Notes: generated from the sequence alone by a model not told the origin. A stretch of DNA of 64,000 bases from an uncultured Hungatella sp. (GCA_910579515.1 CAJTUV010000012.1:1-64000), one strand, 5' to 3'; shown: positions 41,323-50,366, counted from the stretch's first letter. Program-made: numbers and translations.

Positions 41323-42912
41323 CTATTTTACCTCCTGTACAGACTTCTCTTTGTCCCGATATGCCACAATCACCTCATAGATCCTATGTCCCCTGCATAA
41401 AATCATTTGTCCCTTACGAGGAGCTGTCCGATTGTGACAAAAACTCAGCAGATAACCAGTCTCTATTTCTCTGGCTTCCAGATAGTCTGCCAACTGTTCA
41501 TAGGCCTCCTTCTCATACTTTTCTCCATGCCAGATTTTTAATTCAACAATAAACTCCTCATCACCATAAAATACCTGAATATCCATACGAGTATTCTGGC
41601 GAGTCTGTGGTTCCACAGCATAATGGCCATTTCCATTAATAATGGGGCGAAGAAAGCTTAAAAACAGCAAACGTCCCTGTCTCTCTATAAACGAACTGTC
41701 TTCATCCCGATACTCTGTTTTCAGAAATGCCGCAAATCGTTCTAACACTTTTTCCATGTCAAGGCGGCCTTCATGAATATAGGAAGTTTTATCTATATAT
41801 TTACTTGAAGACAGAATATAGGTACTGCGGACCGAAGTAAAGTAATTAAAGATGACTGTTTCGAAAATGCGATTCGCCACAGCCACTCTCCCCTCGTTCT
41901 CACAAAAAATACCGTACATGACTCCCATATCAATCAACGGATTCCGAATCTCAAAGGCGACCTGTGCTCCACATACAAGAATCTGCTCGATCAGATTTGC
42001 AAACTCCTGATGGTTCTTAATATTTTTTATGATATCATCAAATAGAGTATTTTGTTCCTTTAAGAAATCCCGAACCTCTTTTCTGAGATTTCTTACAGTC
42101 CACGCTCCATCCGCCTTCGCAAGTTTTTTACAAAGACTGCTGACTAAAAAAGGGTATCCTCCTGTATAGTCATAGATTGCAGCAGCCATTTCTCCTATGT
42201 CCATTCCCGTACAATAGTCTCTCTCATAATCCTCTAGCATAGTGCTGATTTCCTCTGGCGAAAAATTCATATCTACCTCAAATGCCGTAGAAATATTCCA
42301 TGGACTATTATAAGAGTGTTCTTCTTCATGACGAAGTTTCAGCTTAAGATTCTTTATATCATGTACTCCAGCCAGAATTACACTATGAAAAGCTGGTGCC
42401 TGACAATCCATACGAGCCAGGTACATCTCTCTGAGCATTCCTAAAAAGCTCAAAAATGTTTTATTATCCGCCGCCTTGTCTACTTCATCCACCATAAGAA
42501 TTACTGGAAAATTCGATTGACTGCACAGCTTTGTTATACGCTCACCCAAATCCTGGAGGGGATACTGCTGGTTAACTTTCTGTTCAAAAATCTCTGCAAG
42601 TGTAGGATCTTTAGACAGTAATACCTTTCTAAGACTATAACACAGTCCGCCGGCTAAAGCCTGAAGAGATGCAAAATATTCTTCCTTCCCTTCAAAGCTA
42701 AGACGGATTACAATATATTGAGAGCTTAATTTATGCTCTAGCAGACGCAATGTTGTGGTTTTTCCGTACTGACGTGCTCTGTTCATGGTAAAATATGCGC
42801 CTGGTTCTATATATTCATGTAAAATCCGTTCCAGCTTTCTGTCTATTTTTACCATATAGTGTAGTTCTGGAACACAAAGACCTGTAACATTAAAATGTTT
42901 TTTCTTTCCCAT
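41323..42912 (-). CDS. AAA-like ATPase with C-terminal PD-(D/E)XK nuclease-like region
   Basis: This 529-aa protein resembles the AAA-like family of PF14516/AAA-ATPase_like type. The P-loop is MNRARQYGKTTTLRLL (residues 43-58), Walker B is VILMVDEVDKAAD, and GGYPFLVSSLCKKLA is the sensor helix region. In the C-terminal 100 residues RMDIQVFYGDEEFIVELKIW, then YEQLADYLEAREIETGYLLS, fits the D-ExK core and following helix of PD-(D/E)XK proteins. Such genes are often solitary, but here the next gene begins 3 bp after the stop, so it is physically part of the operon. GAGGAAGG precedes the ATG. Confidence 0.8.
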   Translation of the reverse strand: MGKKKHFNVTGLCVPELHYMVKIDRKLERILHEYIEPGAYFTMNRARQYGKTTTLRLLEHKLSSQYIVIRLSFEGKEEYFASLQALAGGLCYSLRKVLLSKDPTLAEIFEQKVNQQYPLQDLGERITKLCSQSNFPVILMVDEVDKAADNKTFLSFLGMLREMYLARMDCQAPAFHSVILAGVHDIKNLKLKLRHEEEHSYNSPWNISTAFEVDMNFSPEEISTMLEDYERDYCTGMDIGEMAAAIYDYTGGYPFLVSSLCKKLAKADGAWTVRNLRKEVRDFLKEQNTLFDDIIKNIKNHQEFANLIEQILVCGAQVAFEIRNPLIDMGVMYGIFCENEGRVAVANRIFETVIFNYFTSVRSTYILSSSKYIDKTSYIHEGRLDMEKVLERFAAFLKTEYRDEDSSFIERQGRLLFLSFLRPIINGNGHYAVEPQTRQNTRMDIQVFYGDEEFIVELKIWHGEKYEKEAYEQLADYLEAREIETGYLLSFCHNRTAPRKGQMILCRGHRIYEVIVAYRDKEKSVQEVK

Positions 42913-43005
42913 AATTCATCCTTCCTCAATCCCGCTCCCATCATTTCTTTTATCCACAAATTTATTTGTTTGTAATAACTGTGTATTTGGATATTATGTA
43001 TTCTA

Positions 43006-43239
43006 TCACGCTTTTGGGTGTGCATTACTGCCAAATCCAATAATAAGCCATAGTAAAAAGGCAAAATATAATAAACAAATTAACGCACAGATGATGAGCA
43101 GCATTTTCTGGTTACCAGAAATTCTTTTTCTTTTTCTGAAAAATATAAAACATATAAACAGAAAAATTAAGCAGCTAACAAAAAAAGAAAAAGGAGTTAA
43201 CAACAACTTGATTATTAATTGGGATATACCAAATGACAT
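43006..43239 (-). CDS. Small two-helix membrane protein
   Basis: This 77-aa protein has two hydrophobic helices (LLLTPFSFFVSCLIFLFICF and MLLIICALICLLYFAFLLWL) joined by a basic loop (RKRKRISGNQK). I do not recognise it. GGAGG lies eight bases before the ATG and a promoter lies about 60 bp upstream. It is 93 bp before the AAA/PD-(D/E)XK gene with no terminator between them, so it may be the first gene of the island operon. Small two-helix proteins are common membrane effectors in anti-phage systems, but that role is only inferred. Confidence 0.6.
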   Translation of the reverse strand: MSFGISQLIIKLLLTPFSFFVSCLIFLFICFIFFRKRKRISGNQKMLLIICALICLLYFAFLLWLIIGFGSNAHPKA

Positions 43240-43286
43240 CCATCACACCTCCATAAGAAACTTGCCGCCATAGAAATGAACTGTTA

Positions 43287-43323
43287 TTGCGAATAGTTTA
43301 AATCCAGGCTATAATAAAGTCAA
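43287..43323. promoter_or_regulatory. Overlapping divergent promoters at the island border
   Basis: Plus strand: TTGCGA (43287-43292), 17 bp, TATAAT (43310-43315), serving the metallo-hydrolase gene. Minus strand: TTGACT (43323-43318), 17 bp, TAAACT (43300-43295), serving the small membrane protein and perhaps the whole island operon. The two overlap almost fully, so they should compete. Confidence 0.6.
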
Positions 43324-43361
43324 GGCAAGAAAGTCCAAAAATTTTGTGGGAGGACGCGGAT

Positions 43362-44216
43362 ATGCAGACAAACAAAAAAAGAACCTGGTACTGCCAGGGA
43401 AACCCTTTAGCAGAAGAGATTGAACATACTACCATATGGAGAGACTCCCTTGCTCTCTGGAGTTTAGGGCAATGTGGTTTCGTGTGGAAAAAAGATGTTA
43501 CTCTATATATTGATCCAGTTTTAAACGACATAAAGGATTCTGCTGGTATCACAAGGCGGTGGTTTCCTGCCCCTTTTCCACCACAAGTTGTAAAAGGGGA
43601 TTATGTATTGTGCACTCATGGCCACAAGGATCATATGGCGATAGAGACCTTAACTGGCATTGCGGTTTCTGACAGCCATATAAAATTTATTATTCCCGGA
43701 GCATGGATGGAAACGCTGTCTGAGGCCGGCATTGAGAAATCGCGGATTCTTCCGGCAAAAGCTCATGAAAAAATAGATTTTCCGAATCTGACGATTCTCC
43801 CAATTTCCGCCGCCCATCCTGAGCATAGGACTGATCAAAACGGACAGGATATGGCACTCTGTTATTTTGTAACCATGGGCGACATTCATCTTCTTCATTT
43901 AGGGGATACGTATTTGACAGACTCGCTTCTGGAAGATTTGCAAAAACTGCCTGCTCCCCATTTATTTTTTCCGCCAATCAATGGTGGAGATTATTTCCGT
44001 ACCAAGCGAAACTGCATCGGAAACCTCTCCTGCCTTGAGGCAGCTTCCCTGGCATGTATGCTACAGGCAGATTTTACCATCCCGACTCATTTTGATATGA
44101 TAAAAGGAAATACGGTTGACCCCCTGATTTTTGCAAGAGAATTAATGGAACAAAATCCAAGCGCAAAGTGGCACATTCCTTCTCTTGGAGAGCGTTTTAT
44201 TTATGTGAAGCGATAA
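43362..44216 (+). CDS. MBL-fold metallo-hydrolase (UlaG-like)
   Basis: This 284-aa protein has the metallo-beta-lactamase signature CTHGHKDHMAIETL, with later metal ligands in ISAAHPEH and LHLGDTYLTD and a final TIPTHFDMIKG. The order resembles UlaG, the L-ascorbate-6-phosphate lactonase, and related cytoplasmic lactonases. I start at 43362, where GGGAGG is eight bases upstream of the ATG. It faces the end of the DUF554 gene with a 2-bp gap. Its neighbourhood beside a sugar-acid type operon suits a lactonase role, but it is on its own promoter. Confidence 0.82.
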   Translation: MQTNKKRTWYCQGNPLAEEIEHTTIWRDSLALWSLGQCGFVWKKDVTLYIDPVLNDIKDSAGITRRWFPAPFPPQVVKGDYVLCTHGHKDHMAIETLTGIAVSDSHIKFIIPGAWMETLSEAGIEKSRILPAKAHEKIDFPNLTILPISAAHPEHRTDQNGQDMALCYFVTMGDIHLLHLGDTYLTDSLLEDLQKLPAPHLFFPPINGGDYFRTKRNCIGNLSCLEAASLACMLQADFTIPTHFDMIKGNTVDPLIFARELMEQNPSAKWHIPSLGERFIYVKR

Positions 44217-44218
44217 TC

Positions 44219-44941
44219 TTATGAAACCAACGGCAGGATAAAAGACGCCCAAAAGCTGCTGACCGGCATCACCAGAACCATCGCCGGAATCATGTCCGCC
44301 ACCGGAAAATCCTTTACTTTAATCATGCGAAAGCCTGTGGCCAGAAGAAGAATCCCACCGCAGGCTTTAAAATCATTGATCATTGCCGGTGAACACAGGG
44401 GATAAATAATCCTTGCCAATAAAAACAGAGCAGAAAAAATCACTAACTGCGGTACTGCAATCAGAGATACCACTCCGCCCAGAGTACAGGCAAAAATAAG
44501 TGCTGTGGGAAAATCCATAATCGACTTTGCCAAAAGAATGGTATGTTCCCCGGTCATCCCCGATACGATAGAACCATAAATCCCTGTTCCGCTGGCGCAG
44601 AACAGAACCAGCGCCGTCACCAGCAAATCGCTTTCCCCCTGCTTTGTACCAGCCTTCTTTTGCAGTCTGCCAATCCCCTTTTGCCTCATCTTTCCTGCCT
44701 GATTGATCTTCGTTCCCAGATGAAAGAGAAACCCTATTGACGTACCTGTAATTACTGAAAAAACCACTGCCGGCATATTTTTCATCAACACAATCGAGCT
44801 GATTCCCATAGACATGGCACAGACGCCGAAGACCGCATTCATATTTTCTTTCAACCCATCGTTTAGTTTGTTCCCAAGAAAAGTTCCCGCAATGCCTCCG
44901 GCCATAATTACCAACACATTCACAAGGATTCCTATCGGCAT
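44219..44941 (-). CDS. DUF554 membrane protein
   Basis: This 240-aa protein with about seven helices matches DUF554 (YdfK-like): MPIGILVNVLVIMAGGIAGTFLG at the start and later MGISSIVLMKNMPAVVFSVITG. Its function is not established; a transport role is often assumed. AGGAGGAAGG precedes the ATG at 44941. It lies 41 bp after the second Gfo/Idh/MocA gene with no terminator visible, so it is probably the last gene of the sugar operon. Confidence 0.8.
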   Translation of the reverse strand: MPIGILVNVLVIMAGGIAGTFLGNKLNDGLKENMNAVFGVCAMSMGISSIVLMKNMPAVVFSVITGTSIGFLFHLGTKINQAGKMRQKGIGRLQKKAGTKQGESDLLVTALVLFCASGTGIYGSIVSGMTGEHTILLAKSIMDFPTALIFACTLGGVVSLIAVPQLVIFSALFLLARIIYPLCSPAMINDFKACGGILLLATGFRMIKVKDFPVADMIPAMVLVMPVSSFWASFILPLVS

Positions 44942-44982
44942 ATTTCCTTCCTCCTCTGTCTTTTGTCTTTTAAACACGCCAA

Positions 44983-46113
44983 TCATTCTTCTTTATAATC
45001 GTAACATAACTCATACTCCGATACAAAAAGTTTTCCAGACGCAGCCGATCGGATTCCCGCCTCTAAAACATAAGTTGCCTTTACATTACAGTCCAGAGAA
45101 AGAAGATACGGAAGGTCCTCTCCTGTCTCCAGATAGTAAAATACATCCTCCGCCAGATTTTGATGACCTTGGGGCAGGGGATAATCCTCTGAGTCATAAA
45201 CAATATTTGGAATAGAAGCATAAGGTTCCTGGTAAACGCAGACTCTGGTCCGGTTTTTATGATCATAATTTTCCACAATGAGAGAACCTTTGTCTCCCCA
45301 GACAATCGGGCCGGTTGGCAGTCCGCTGCTTCTGGTTGCCCAGGTGCCTTCCAGAAAAGCAACTCCCTCTGGATACGTAAGCGTAAGTGCAGCGTAATCC
45401 TCAGCATCCCCAAACTGATGGTGGAAATTTGCTTTTATGCCGAATACGGTTTCCGGCTGTCTTCCCAAAAACCAGTCGGCAAGGACAATGCCATAGCTGC
45501 AGTAATCAATCATGCTTCCGCCGCCGCACCGAAGCTGATACCACCATTCCCTTTTTAAATATTCCTCAGGTATCTGTTTTTTATCAGGATGGACTCCGAG
45601 AGAATCTGGATTGCGGTACTGAAAACGGTAAACTTTTCCAATAATTCCCTGGTCGATTAATTTTTTTGCCAGCCGGATTCCAGGTTTCCAGTAAGAAAAC
45701 CAGTTTGTGATGCACAAAGCCTTTCCCTCTCTGGCAGCTTTTTCAATCTTTAGAGCATGATCTTTGCAGATTGCCAGAGGCTTATCCGTTACCACATGGA
45801 TGCCTTGATAAAGAAGCTGTGGAATCACCGTTCCATGGAGAGCGTTTTCCGTTGTGACCAATACAAGATCCGGCTTTGTCTCCAGAAGCTGTTCCATACT
45901 TTCAAACATTTGATCCATATTCATCATTCGAAGGAAACGTTCTCTATTAGACCATCTGCTAGCTGGGCCCTGGTATGTTGTTTCATTCATGGGCGCAGTA
46001 TCTGCGGCGCCTATAAACTCGTAGTGGTCCGGCATTGCCAAAAATCCCCTGATTATTTCCAAAACATGAAGGTGGGCGAATCCCAATACGCCTACCCGAT
46101 ATTTTCTCTTCAT
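44983..46113 (-). CDS. Gfo/Idh/MocA-family oxidoreductase
   Basis: This 376-aa NAD(P)-dependent dehydrogenase has a Rossmann domain (YRVGVLGFAHLHVLEIIRGF) with the conserved VVTDKPLA strand and a C-terminal alpha/beta domain with CGGGSMIDYCSYGIVLADWF carrying the usual catalytic Asp-His-like region. Members oxidise or isomerise sugars, inositols or sugar acids. It follows the permease gene by 9 bp. The operon encodes a second, different member, so the pathway probably uses two redox steps, for example oxidation and re-reduction at different carbons. Confidence 0.85.
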   Translation of the reverse strand: MKRKYRVGVLGFAHLHVLEIIRGFLAMPDHYEFIGAADTAPMNETTYQGPASRWSNRERFLRMMNMDQMFESMEQLLETKPDLVLVTTENALHGTVIPQLLYQGIHVVTDKPLAICKDHALKIEKAAREGKALCITNWFSYWKPGIRLAKKLIDQGIIGKVYRFQYRNPDSLGVHPDKKQIPEEYLKREWWYQLRCGGGSMIDYCSYGIVLADWFLGRQPETVFGIKANFHHQFGDAEDYAALTLTYPEGVAFLEGTWATRSSGLPTGPIVWGDKGSLIVENYDHKNRTRVCVYQEPYASIPNIVYDSEDYPLPQGHQNLAEDVFYYLETGEDLPYLLSLDCNVKATYVLEAGIRSAASGKLFVSEYELCYDYKEE

Positions 46114-46122
46114 AGTTTCACC

Positions 46123-46980
46123 TCACCCTTTAATCCCTGACGTCGCCACACCGTCTACTAAGTATTTGTTCATCGTGATAAAGATAACAAATAACGGAAC
46201 CAATGAAACGACTGCCATTGCAAACATGGCTCCGTAATCCGACGAGGAAGTAGAATCCAGATACAGCTTCAAAGCGATGCTGACCGTATAGTTTGGTGTT
46301 CTTTTTATATATAAAAGAGGCGACATGTAGTCGTTCCAGCGGTTAATAAAGGACAATATGGTAACCGTTGCAATGGCAGGCTTTGTCAGAGGAACGATGA
46401 TTCTGGAAAACATGGTAAGTTTTGAACATCCGTCCAGACGGGCCGCCTCATCCAGCTCCTTGGGAATCCCATTCATAAAATTCATAAACACATACGTGAA
46501 AAAACCAGATACTGCAAAAAAATGAGGGACGATTAAAGGCAGATAAGTATTGATCCATCCCAGCTTGTTGTACCATAGGTACTGTGGGATCATCATAATC
46601 TGTTCTGGAAGCATCATGGTCAGTATGACCATGGCAAAAAGCGGGTTCCTCAATCGAAATCGAATCCTGGACAGGGCATACGCCACCATCAGAGACGATA
46701 AAATGGCCCCAGCCGTAGCGACGACCGTGACAACTATGGTATTCTGGATAAAAACACCGAAGGTGGTATGAGAAAAACCTGCCCAGCCGTTGACATAATT
46801 TTCCGTTGTGGGATTTCTGGGAATCAGTTGTGTGACAGTCTGATAAATGGTGCTGCTTTTTTTGAAAGAACTGGAAACCGTCCACAAAAGAGGATAAATC
46901 ATAATCAGGCCTATCAAGCATACGCACAGATGATACAGAAATATATTTCGTTTTCCTTTTTTTCGCTCCATATCACTCAC
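46123..46980 (-). CDS. Carbohydrate ABC transporter permease (MalG type)
   Basis: This 285-aa permease has six helices, the EAA loop DEAARLDGCSKLTMFSRIIVPLTKPA and the usual C-terminal GVATSGIKG. Its start overlaps the end of the MalF-type gene by 4 bp (ATGA), so the pair is made in equal amounts. No ATPase gene lies in the operon. Confidence 0.9.
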   Translation of the reverse strand: MSDMERKKGKRNIFLYHLCVCLIGLIMIYPLLWTVSSSFKKSSTIYQTVTQLIPRNPTTENYVNGWAGFSHTTFGVFIQNTIVVTVVATAGAILSSLMVAYALSRIRFRLRNPLFAMVILTMMLPEQIMMIPQYLWYNKLGWINTYLPLIVPHFFAVSGFFTYVFMNFMNGIPKELDEAARLDGCSKLTMFSRIIVPLTKPAIATVTILSFINRWNDYMSPLLYIKRTPNYTVSIALKLYLDSTSSSDYGAMFAMAVVSLVPLFVIFITMNKYLVDGVATSGIKG

Positions 46981-47864
46981 TCCTCATATACCCAATATTT
47001 TTTTGTACGAAATAGAAATAACGTGTACAGCATAATAACCAGAACAATCATCCACCCCAAAGCCGCGCCGTATCCGGCTTTGCTAAACTCAAACGAGGTC
47101 TGATACATATAAAGAACATAGAATCTGGTCGCCTTTAACGGCCCTCCGTTGGTGATCAGCTGGGCCTGGGCGAAAATAAGAAAGGCGTTGATCGACTGCA
47201 TAACCAGATTAAAAAAAATCGTCGGAGTCAAAAGCGGAATCGTGATGGTAAAAAAGGCCTTAAAACCGCCGGCGCCGTCTACACGGGCCGCCTCGTACAG
47301 GCTTTCTGGTATCTGTTTCATAGCTGCCAGAAACAGAAGCATGGAAGATCCAAACTGCCACACGGACAGGATGATGATCACCCACATAGCCGTTTTAGGA
47401 TTTCCAATCCATCCCACGGTTGTACCGAATAAGCTGTTGATCAGCCCGTCTGCAGCAAACAGCCTTTTCCAGAGAATGGCGATTGCCACAGAAGAGCCAA
47501 TGATGGACGGAAAATAAAATACAGCCCGATAAATCGGCGTCATTTTTGTATTTCTAAATAAAATAATAGCCACTGCCAGCGCTGCCAGAAGACGAAGGGG
47601 AACAGAAAAGACAGCAAATTTTAAAGTCAGAAATAACGAGGTATAAAAGTCATTATCCCGAAATATGGCAGTATAATTTTTAAGTCCTACCCATCTGGCC
47701 TCAGACAGGATATTAAAGTCACAAAACGAATAGTACAGAGAGACAAACATGGGAACTACCAGAAAGAACAAAAGTCCGATGATAAATGGAAGGGAAAAAA
47801 GATATCCCGTCAGAGCCTCCTTCTGCCACATATTCAGCTTTTTCCTTTTTTTCTTTTTTTCCAT
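46977..47864 (-). CDS. Carbohydrate ABC transporter permease (MalF type)
   Basis: This 295-aa permease starts with a very basic stretch (MEKKKKRKKLN) and has six helices and the EAA loop YEAARVDGAGGFKAFFTITIPLLTP. It pairs with the MalG-type protein. A stem-loop lies in the 76-bp gap after the binding-protein gene. Confidence 0.9.
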   Translation of the reverse strand: MEKKKKRKKLNMWQKEALTGYLFSLPFIIGLLFFLVVPMFVSLYYSFCDFNILSEARWVGLKNYTAIFRDNDFYTSLFLTLKFAVFSVPLRLLAALAVAIILFRNTKMTPIYRAVFYFPSIIGSSVAIAILWKRLFAADGLINSLFGTTVGWIGNPKTAMWVIIILSVWQFGSSMLLFLAAMKQIPESLYEAARVDGAGGFKAFFTITIPLLTPTIFFNLVMQSINAFLIFAQAQLITNGGPLKATRFYVLYMYQTSFEFSKAGYGAALGWMIVLVIMLYTLFLFRTKKYWVYEE

Positions 47865-47890
47865 TTGAATTCTCCTTTAGCATCAGATGC

Positions 47891-47917
47891 CGGCCAGGTA
47901 AAAGAAAATCCTGGCCG
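47891..47917 (-). promoter_or_regulatory. Intercistronic stem-loop in the second ABC operon
   Basis: CGGCCAGG (47891-47898) pairs perfectly with CCTGGCCG (47910-47917). No T-run follows on the minus strand. The position, between binding-protein and permease genes, is the same as in the first ABC operon. Confidence 0.6.
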
Positions 47918-47940
47918 ACTCCTGACTCCTACCTTTTCTC

Positions 47941-49326
47941 CTACCTTTTGGCGGCAGCAGCCATGATCTCATTGCCTTCTGTAAAAAACTTTTCTGCTGC
48001 TTCCATACCAGTCATTTGTCCATATTCTACGTACTGCGCCAGCTCCATAAGCAGATTCTCTGCTTCTGTCATACCGTTTCCGGCTGGCGGATTGGCGACG
48101 CTGGCGACTGGAGTCACTACTTCTGTGACGTACGTAAAGATTTTTGCCTGAGTATCATCTACCTGGGAAGTGATCTGGGAGGCTACCTCTCCATTGGCTG
48201 GAACGCCTGGTTCGCCTAAGATAATTTCGTTTGCCTCTTTAGAATTGATCCACCAGTTCAGAAGTTCTACAACTGCATCCTGATTCTGCCCTTGTGTTTT
48301 TGCAGGAACAACCAGACTCATGGCTTCTCTTAAATAGGCGGATTTTTTCACATCCTTGCTGGGAGCTGTGGTCAGAGCAAGCTCCGTGCCCTCCGGCGCA
48401 GCGTTCTGTAAGGCCGTACATTGATTGGAATTATAGAAAGCGCACCAGGAACTCATCTCAGGGGAGGTTCCATAGACCATAGGGTGCTCTTCCACAGAAG
48501 ATACGGAACCTAAAAGACTATAGTCCATCAGCCAGCCTTCCTGATACCCCTGTTCAATTAAGAGGAAGAGATCCGCAATATCCTTCGCAGAGCTTCCGCC
48601 AATCTTGTCTTTTCCAAACAGAACCACATCATTTGCACGCACCATATATTCCATCAACTGGGATTCGTAGTTAAAATACGTTTTATATCCTGTTTTTTCA
48701 TAGACTTCCTTACACAGCGCGGCAAACTCGTCCAATGTCATGTTATCCTTCACGGTGATGTTGTTTGTATCCAAAAGCGTCTTGTTGTAAATACAGCTGA
48801 TGGAATTGATACCAGCACAGATTCCATATAATTTTCCGTCAATAGATGTAGCAGACAGAATACTGTCAGAAATAGAAGAGGTATCCAGGGCCCCGCTTTC
48901 CACATAGGGGGTCAGGTCGGTTAACAGACCTGAATCCACATATTCCTGATAGTACGATCCCTGAAGCATCATCAAGTCCGGCATATCGCTGCTGGCAGCC
49001 GCCGCCTGGATGGATACCAGATAGTCGTCCCAAACACTCATCTGCGTCTCAATACGAATGCCATGTTCTTTGGCATAAAGATCCAGCATTTTTTGGAATC
49101 TGTCATTTCTGGTCTGATTGCCCCACCACGCTGTGATCAATTCCACAGGCTTTTCGTCTTCCTTGGACGCCGATGAAGCTTCTGCCTCTTTTGAAGCCTG
49201 GGGGACGGATTCAGGAGAAGAAGTTTCCTGGGAACCGCTCTCTGGCTTAGAACCAGACGAACATCCTATCATGCTCCCCGCCATTACTGCTGCAAGGACC
49301 AGCGCCAATACGTTCTTTCTTTTCAT
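47941..49326 (-). CDS. Sugar ABC transporter substrate-binding lipoprotein
   Basis: This 461-aa lipoprotein has the signal KRKNVLALVLAAVMAGSMIGC with acylation expected at Cys22, a Ser/Glu-rich tether, then ELITAWWGNQTRNDRFQKML and the solute-binding fold (MLQGSYYQEYVDSGLLTDLT, GIPAN-like EPGVPANGEVAS). The neighbours point to a sugar, inositol or sugar acid that is then oxidised by Gfo/Idh/MocA enzymes. The epimerase gene ends 22 bp upstream. Confidence 0.9.
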   Translation of the reverse strand: MKRKNVLALVLAAVMAGSMIGCSSGSKPESGSQETSSPESVPQASKEAEASSASKEDEKPVELITAWWGNQTRNDRFQKMLDLYAKEHGIRIETQMSVWDDYLVSIQAAAASSDMPDLMMLQGSYYQEYVDSGLLTDLTPYVESGALDTSSISDSILSATSIDGKLYGICAGINSISCIYNKTLLDTNNITVKDNMTLDEFAALCKEVYEKTGYKTYFNYESQLMEYMVRANDVVLFGKDKIGGSSAKDIADLFLLIEQGYQEGWLMDYSLLGSVSSVEEHPMVYGTSPEMSSWCAFYNSNQCTALQNAAPEGTELALTTAPSKDVKKSAYLREAMSLVVPAKTQGQNQDAVVELLNWWINSKEANEIILGEPGVPANGEVASQITSQVDDTQAKIFTYVTEVVTPVASVANPPAGNGMTEAENLLMELAQYVEYGQMTGMEAAEKFFTEGNEIMAAAAKR

Positions 49327-49348
49327 AAATCAATACCTCCTTATATAA

Positions 49349-50350
49349 TTAAAAATTTTTAATAGCACAATCAAAAGCAAACTCAGAAGCAGAAAAATTA
49401 ATTTTTCTTGTAAAGTTTAAAGCTTCTGCAGCCCCTGTCATTCTATCCATACCGCTGTCTTCCCATTCAACAGAAAGAGGTCCCGTGTAACGAATCTGGT
49501 TGAGCATTCGGATGATATTATCAAAATCCACATCTCCATGACCTGGAGAAACAAAATTCCATCCTCTGCGCTGGTCTCCAAAGGTAATGTGAGAGCCAAG
49601 GATTCCATTTCTCCCATTCAGATTCTTTTTTACATCCTTTATGTGAACATGGTAGATTCGATCTCTGAAATCGTATAGGAAAATACCAGGATCAACACCC
49701 TGCCAGTAAAGATGGGACGGGTCAAAATTGATTCCCAGAGTCGGACGGAAAGCAAACGTCTCCAAAAGTCTTTGGGTACTCCAGTAATCAAAGGCGATTT
49801 CCGACGGATGGATTTCAAGAGCCAGCCGCACATTACAGCGGTCAAATTCATCAAAGATAGGGGTCCACAGCTCTTTTTCTCTCTCATATCCTTCCTGAAT
49901 GACCTCTTCCTGAGTCTGAGGGAAGGAATACCAGAACTTCCATATAGGGCTTCCCATAAAAAATGTGACAATATGGATATCCATCATCTGTGCGGCATGT
50001 GCAGTGATCATCATCTGTTCCACCGCCCACTTTTGTATCTCTTGTGGCTTCCCTGCAAATTTTTTGGGGGCAAAGTTATCTAACCTGGGATCATATGCCC
50101 ACCGCTGGGCATCGCCTACGCACTGGCCGTCTAAATGGGCGCTTATGGCCCAGGAGTCCAGGCCGTGGGTAGTTAACAGATGTTTTATCTCTTCCGCATA
50201 AGAAGGATCTCGGATTATTTTTTCTGCGTCCAGATGTGCATTCTTGGTTAGCTCCAGCCCGTCATAGCCCATCTGTGCAGCCAGACTGCATATCTTGTCC
50301 AATGGGAGGTCCGCCCATTGAGACGTAAATAGTGTAATTGGTCTTGCCAT
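49349..50350 (-). CDS. Sugar phosphate isomerase/epimerase (xylose isomerase-like TIM barrel)
   Basis: This 333-aa TIM-barrel protein belongs to the AP-endonuclease-2/xylose-isomerase-like family. Metal ligands are plausible in VRLALEIHPSEIAFD (Glu), GINFDPSHLYWQG (Asp, His), VHIKDVKKN and SVEWEDSGMDR (Glu, Asp). Relatives include inosose isomerases and keto-sugar epimerases that work with Gfo/Idh/MocA dehydrogenases. I start at 50350, nine bases after AAGGAG; the ATG two codons upstream is too close. It lies 16 bp after the first dehydrogenase gene. Confidence 0.85.
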   Translation of the reverse strand: MARPITLFTSQWADLPLDKICSLAAQMGYDGLELTKNAHLDAEKIIRDPSYAEEIKHLLTTHGLDSWAISAHLDGQCVGDAQRWAYDPRLDNFAPKKFAGKPQEIQKWAVEQMMITAHAAQMMDIHIVTFFMGSPIWKFWYSFPQTQEEVIQEGYEREKELWTPIFDEFDRCNVRLALEIHPSEIAFDYWSTQRLLETFAFRPTLGINFDPSHLYWQGVDPGIFLYDFRDRIYHVHIKDVKKNLNGRNGILGSHITFGDQRRGWNFVSPGHGDVDFDNIIRMLNQIRYTGPLSVEWEDSGMDRMTGAAEALNFTRKINFSASEFAFDCAIKNF

Positions 50351-50366
50351 AATCATGCGCTCCTTT

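Noticed and set aside
32188..42912. Calling the island a Dnd/Dpt restriction system
   Set aside because: The order and the ATPase motifs are suggestive, but no dndBCDE genes and no DptH-type helicase motif are present, so I only mention the resemblance.
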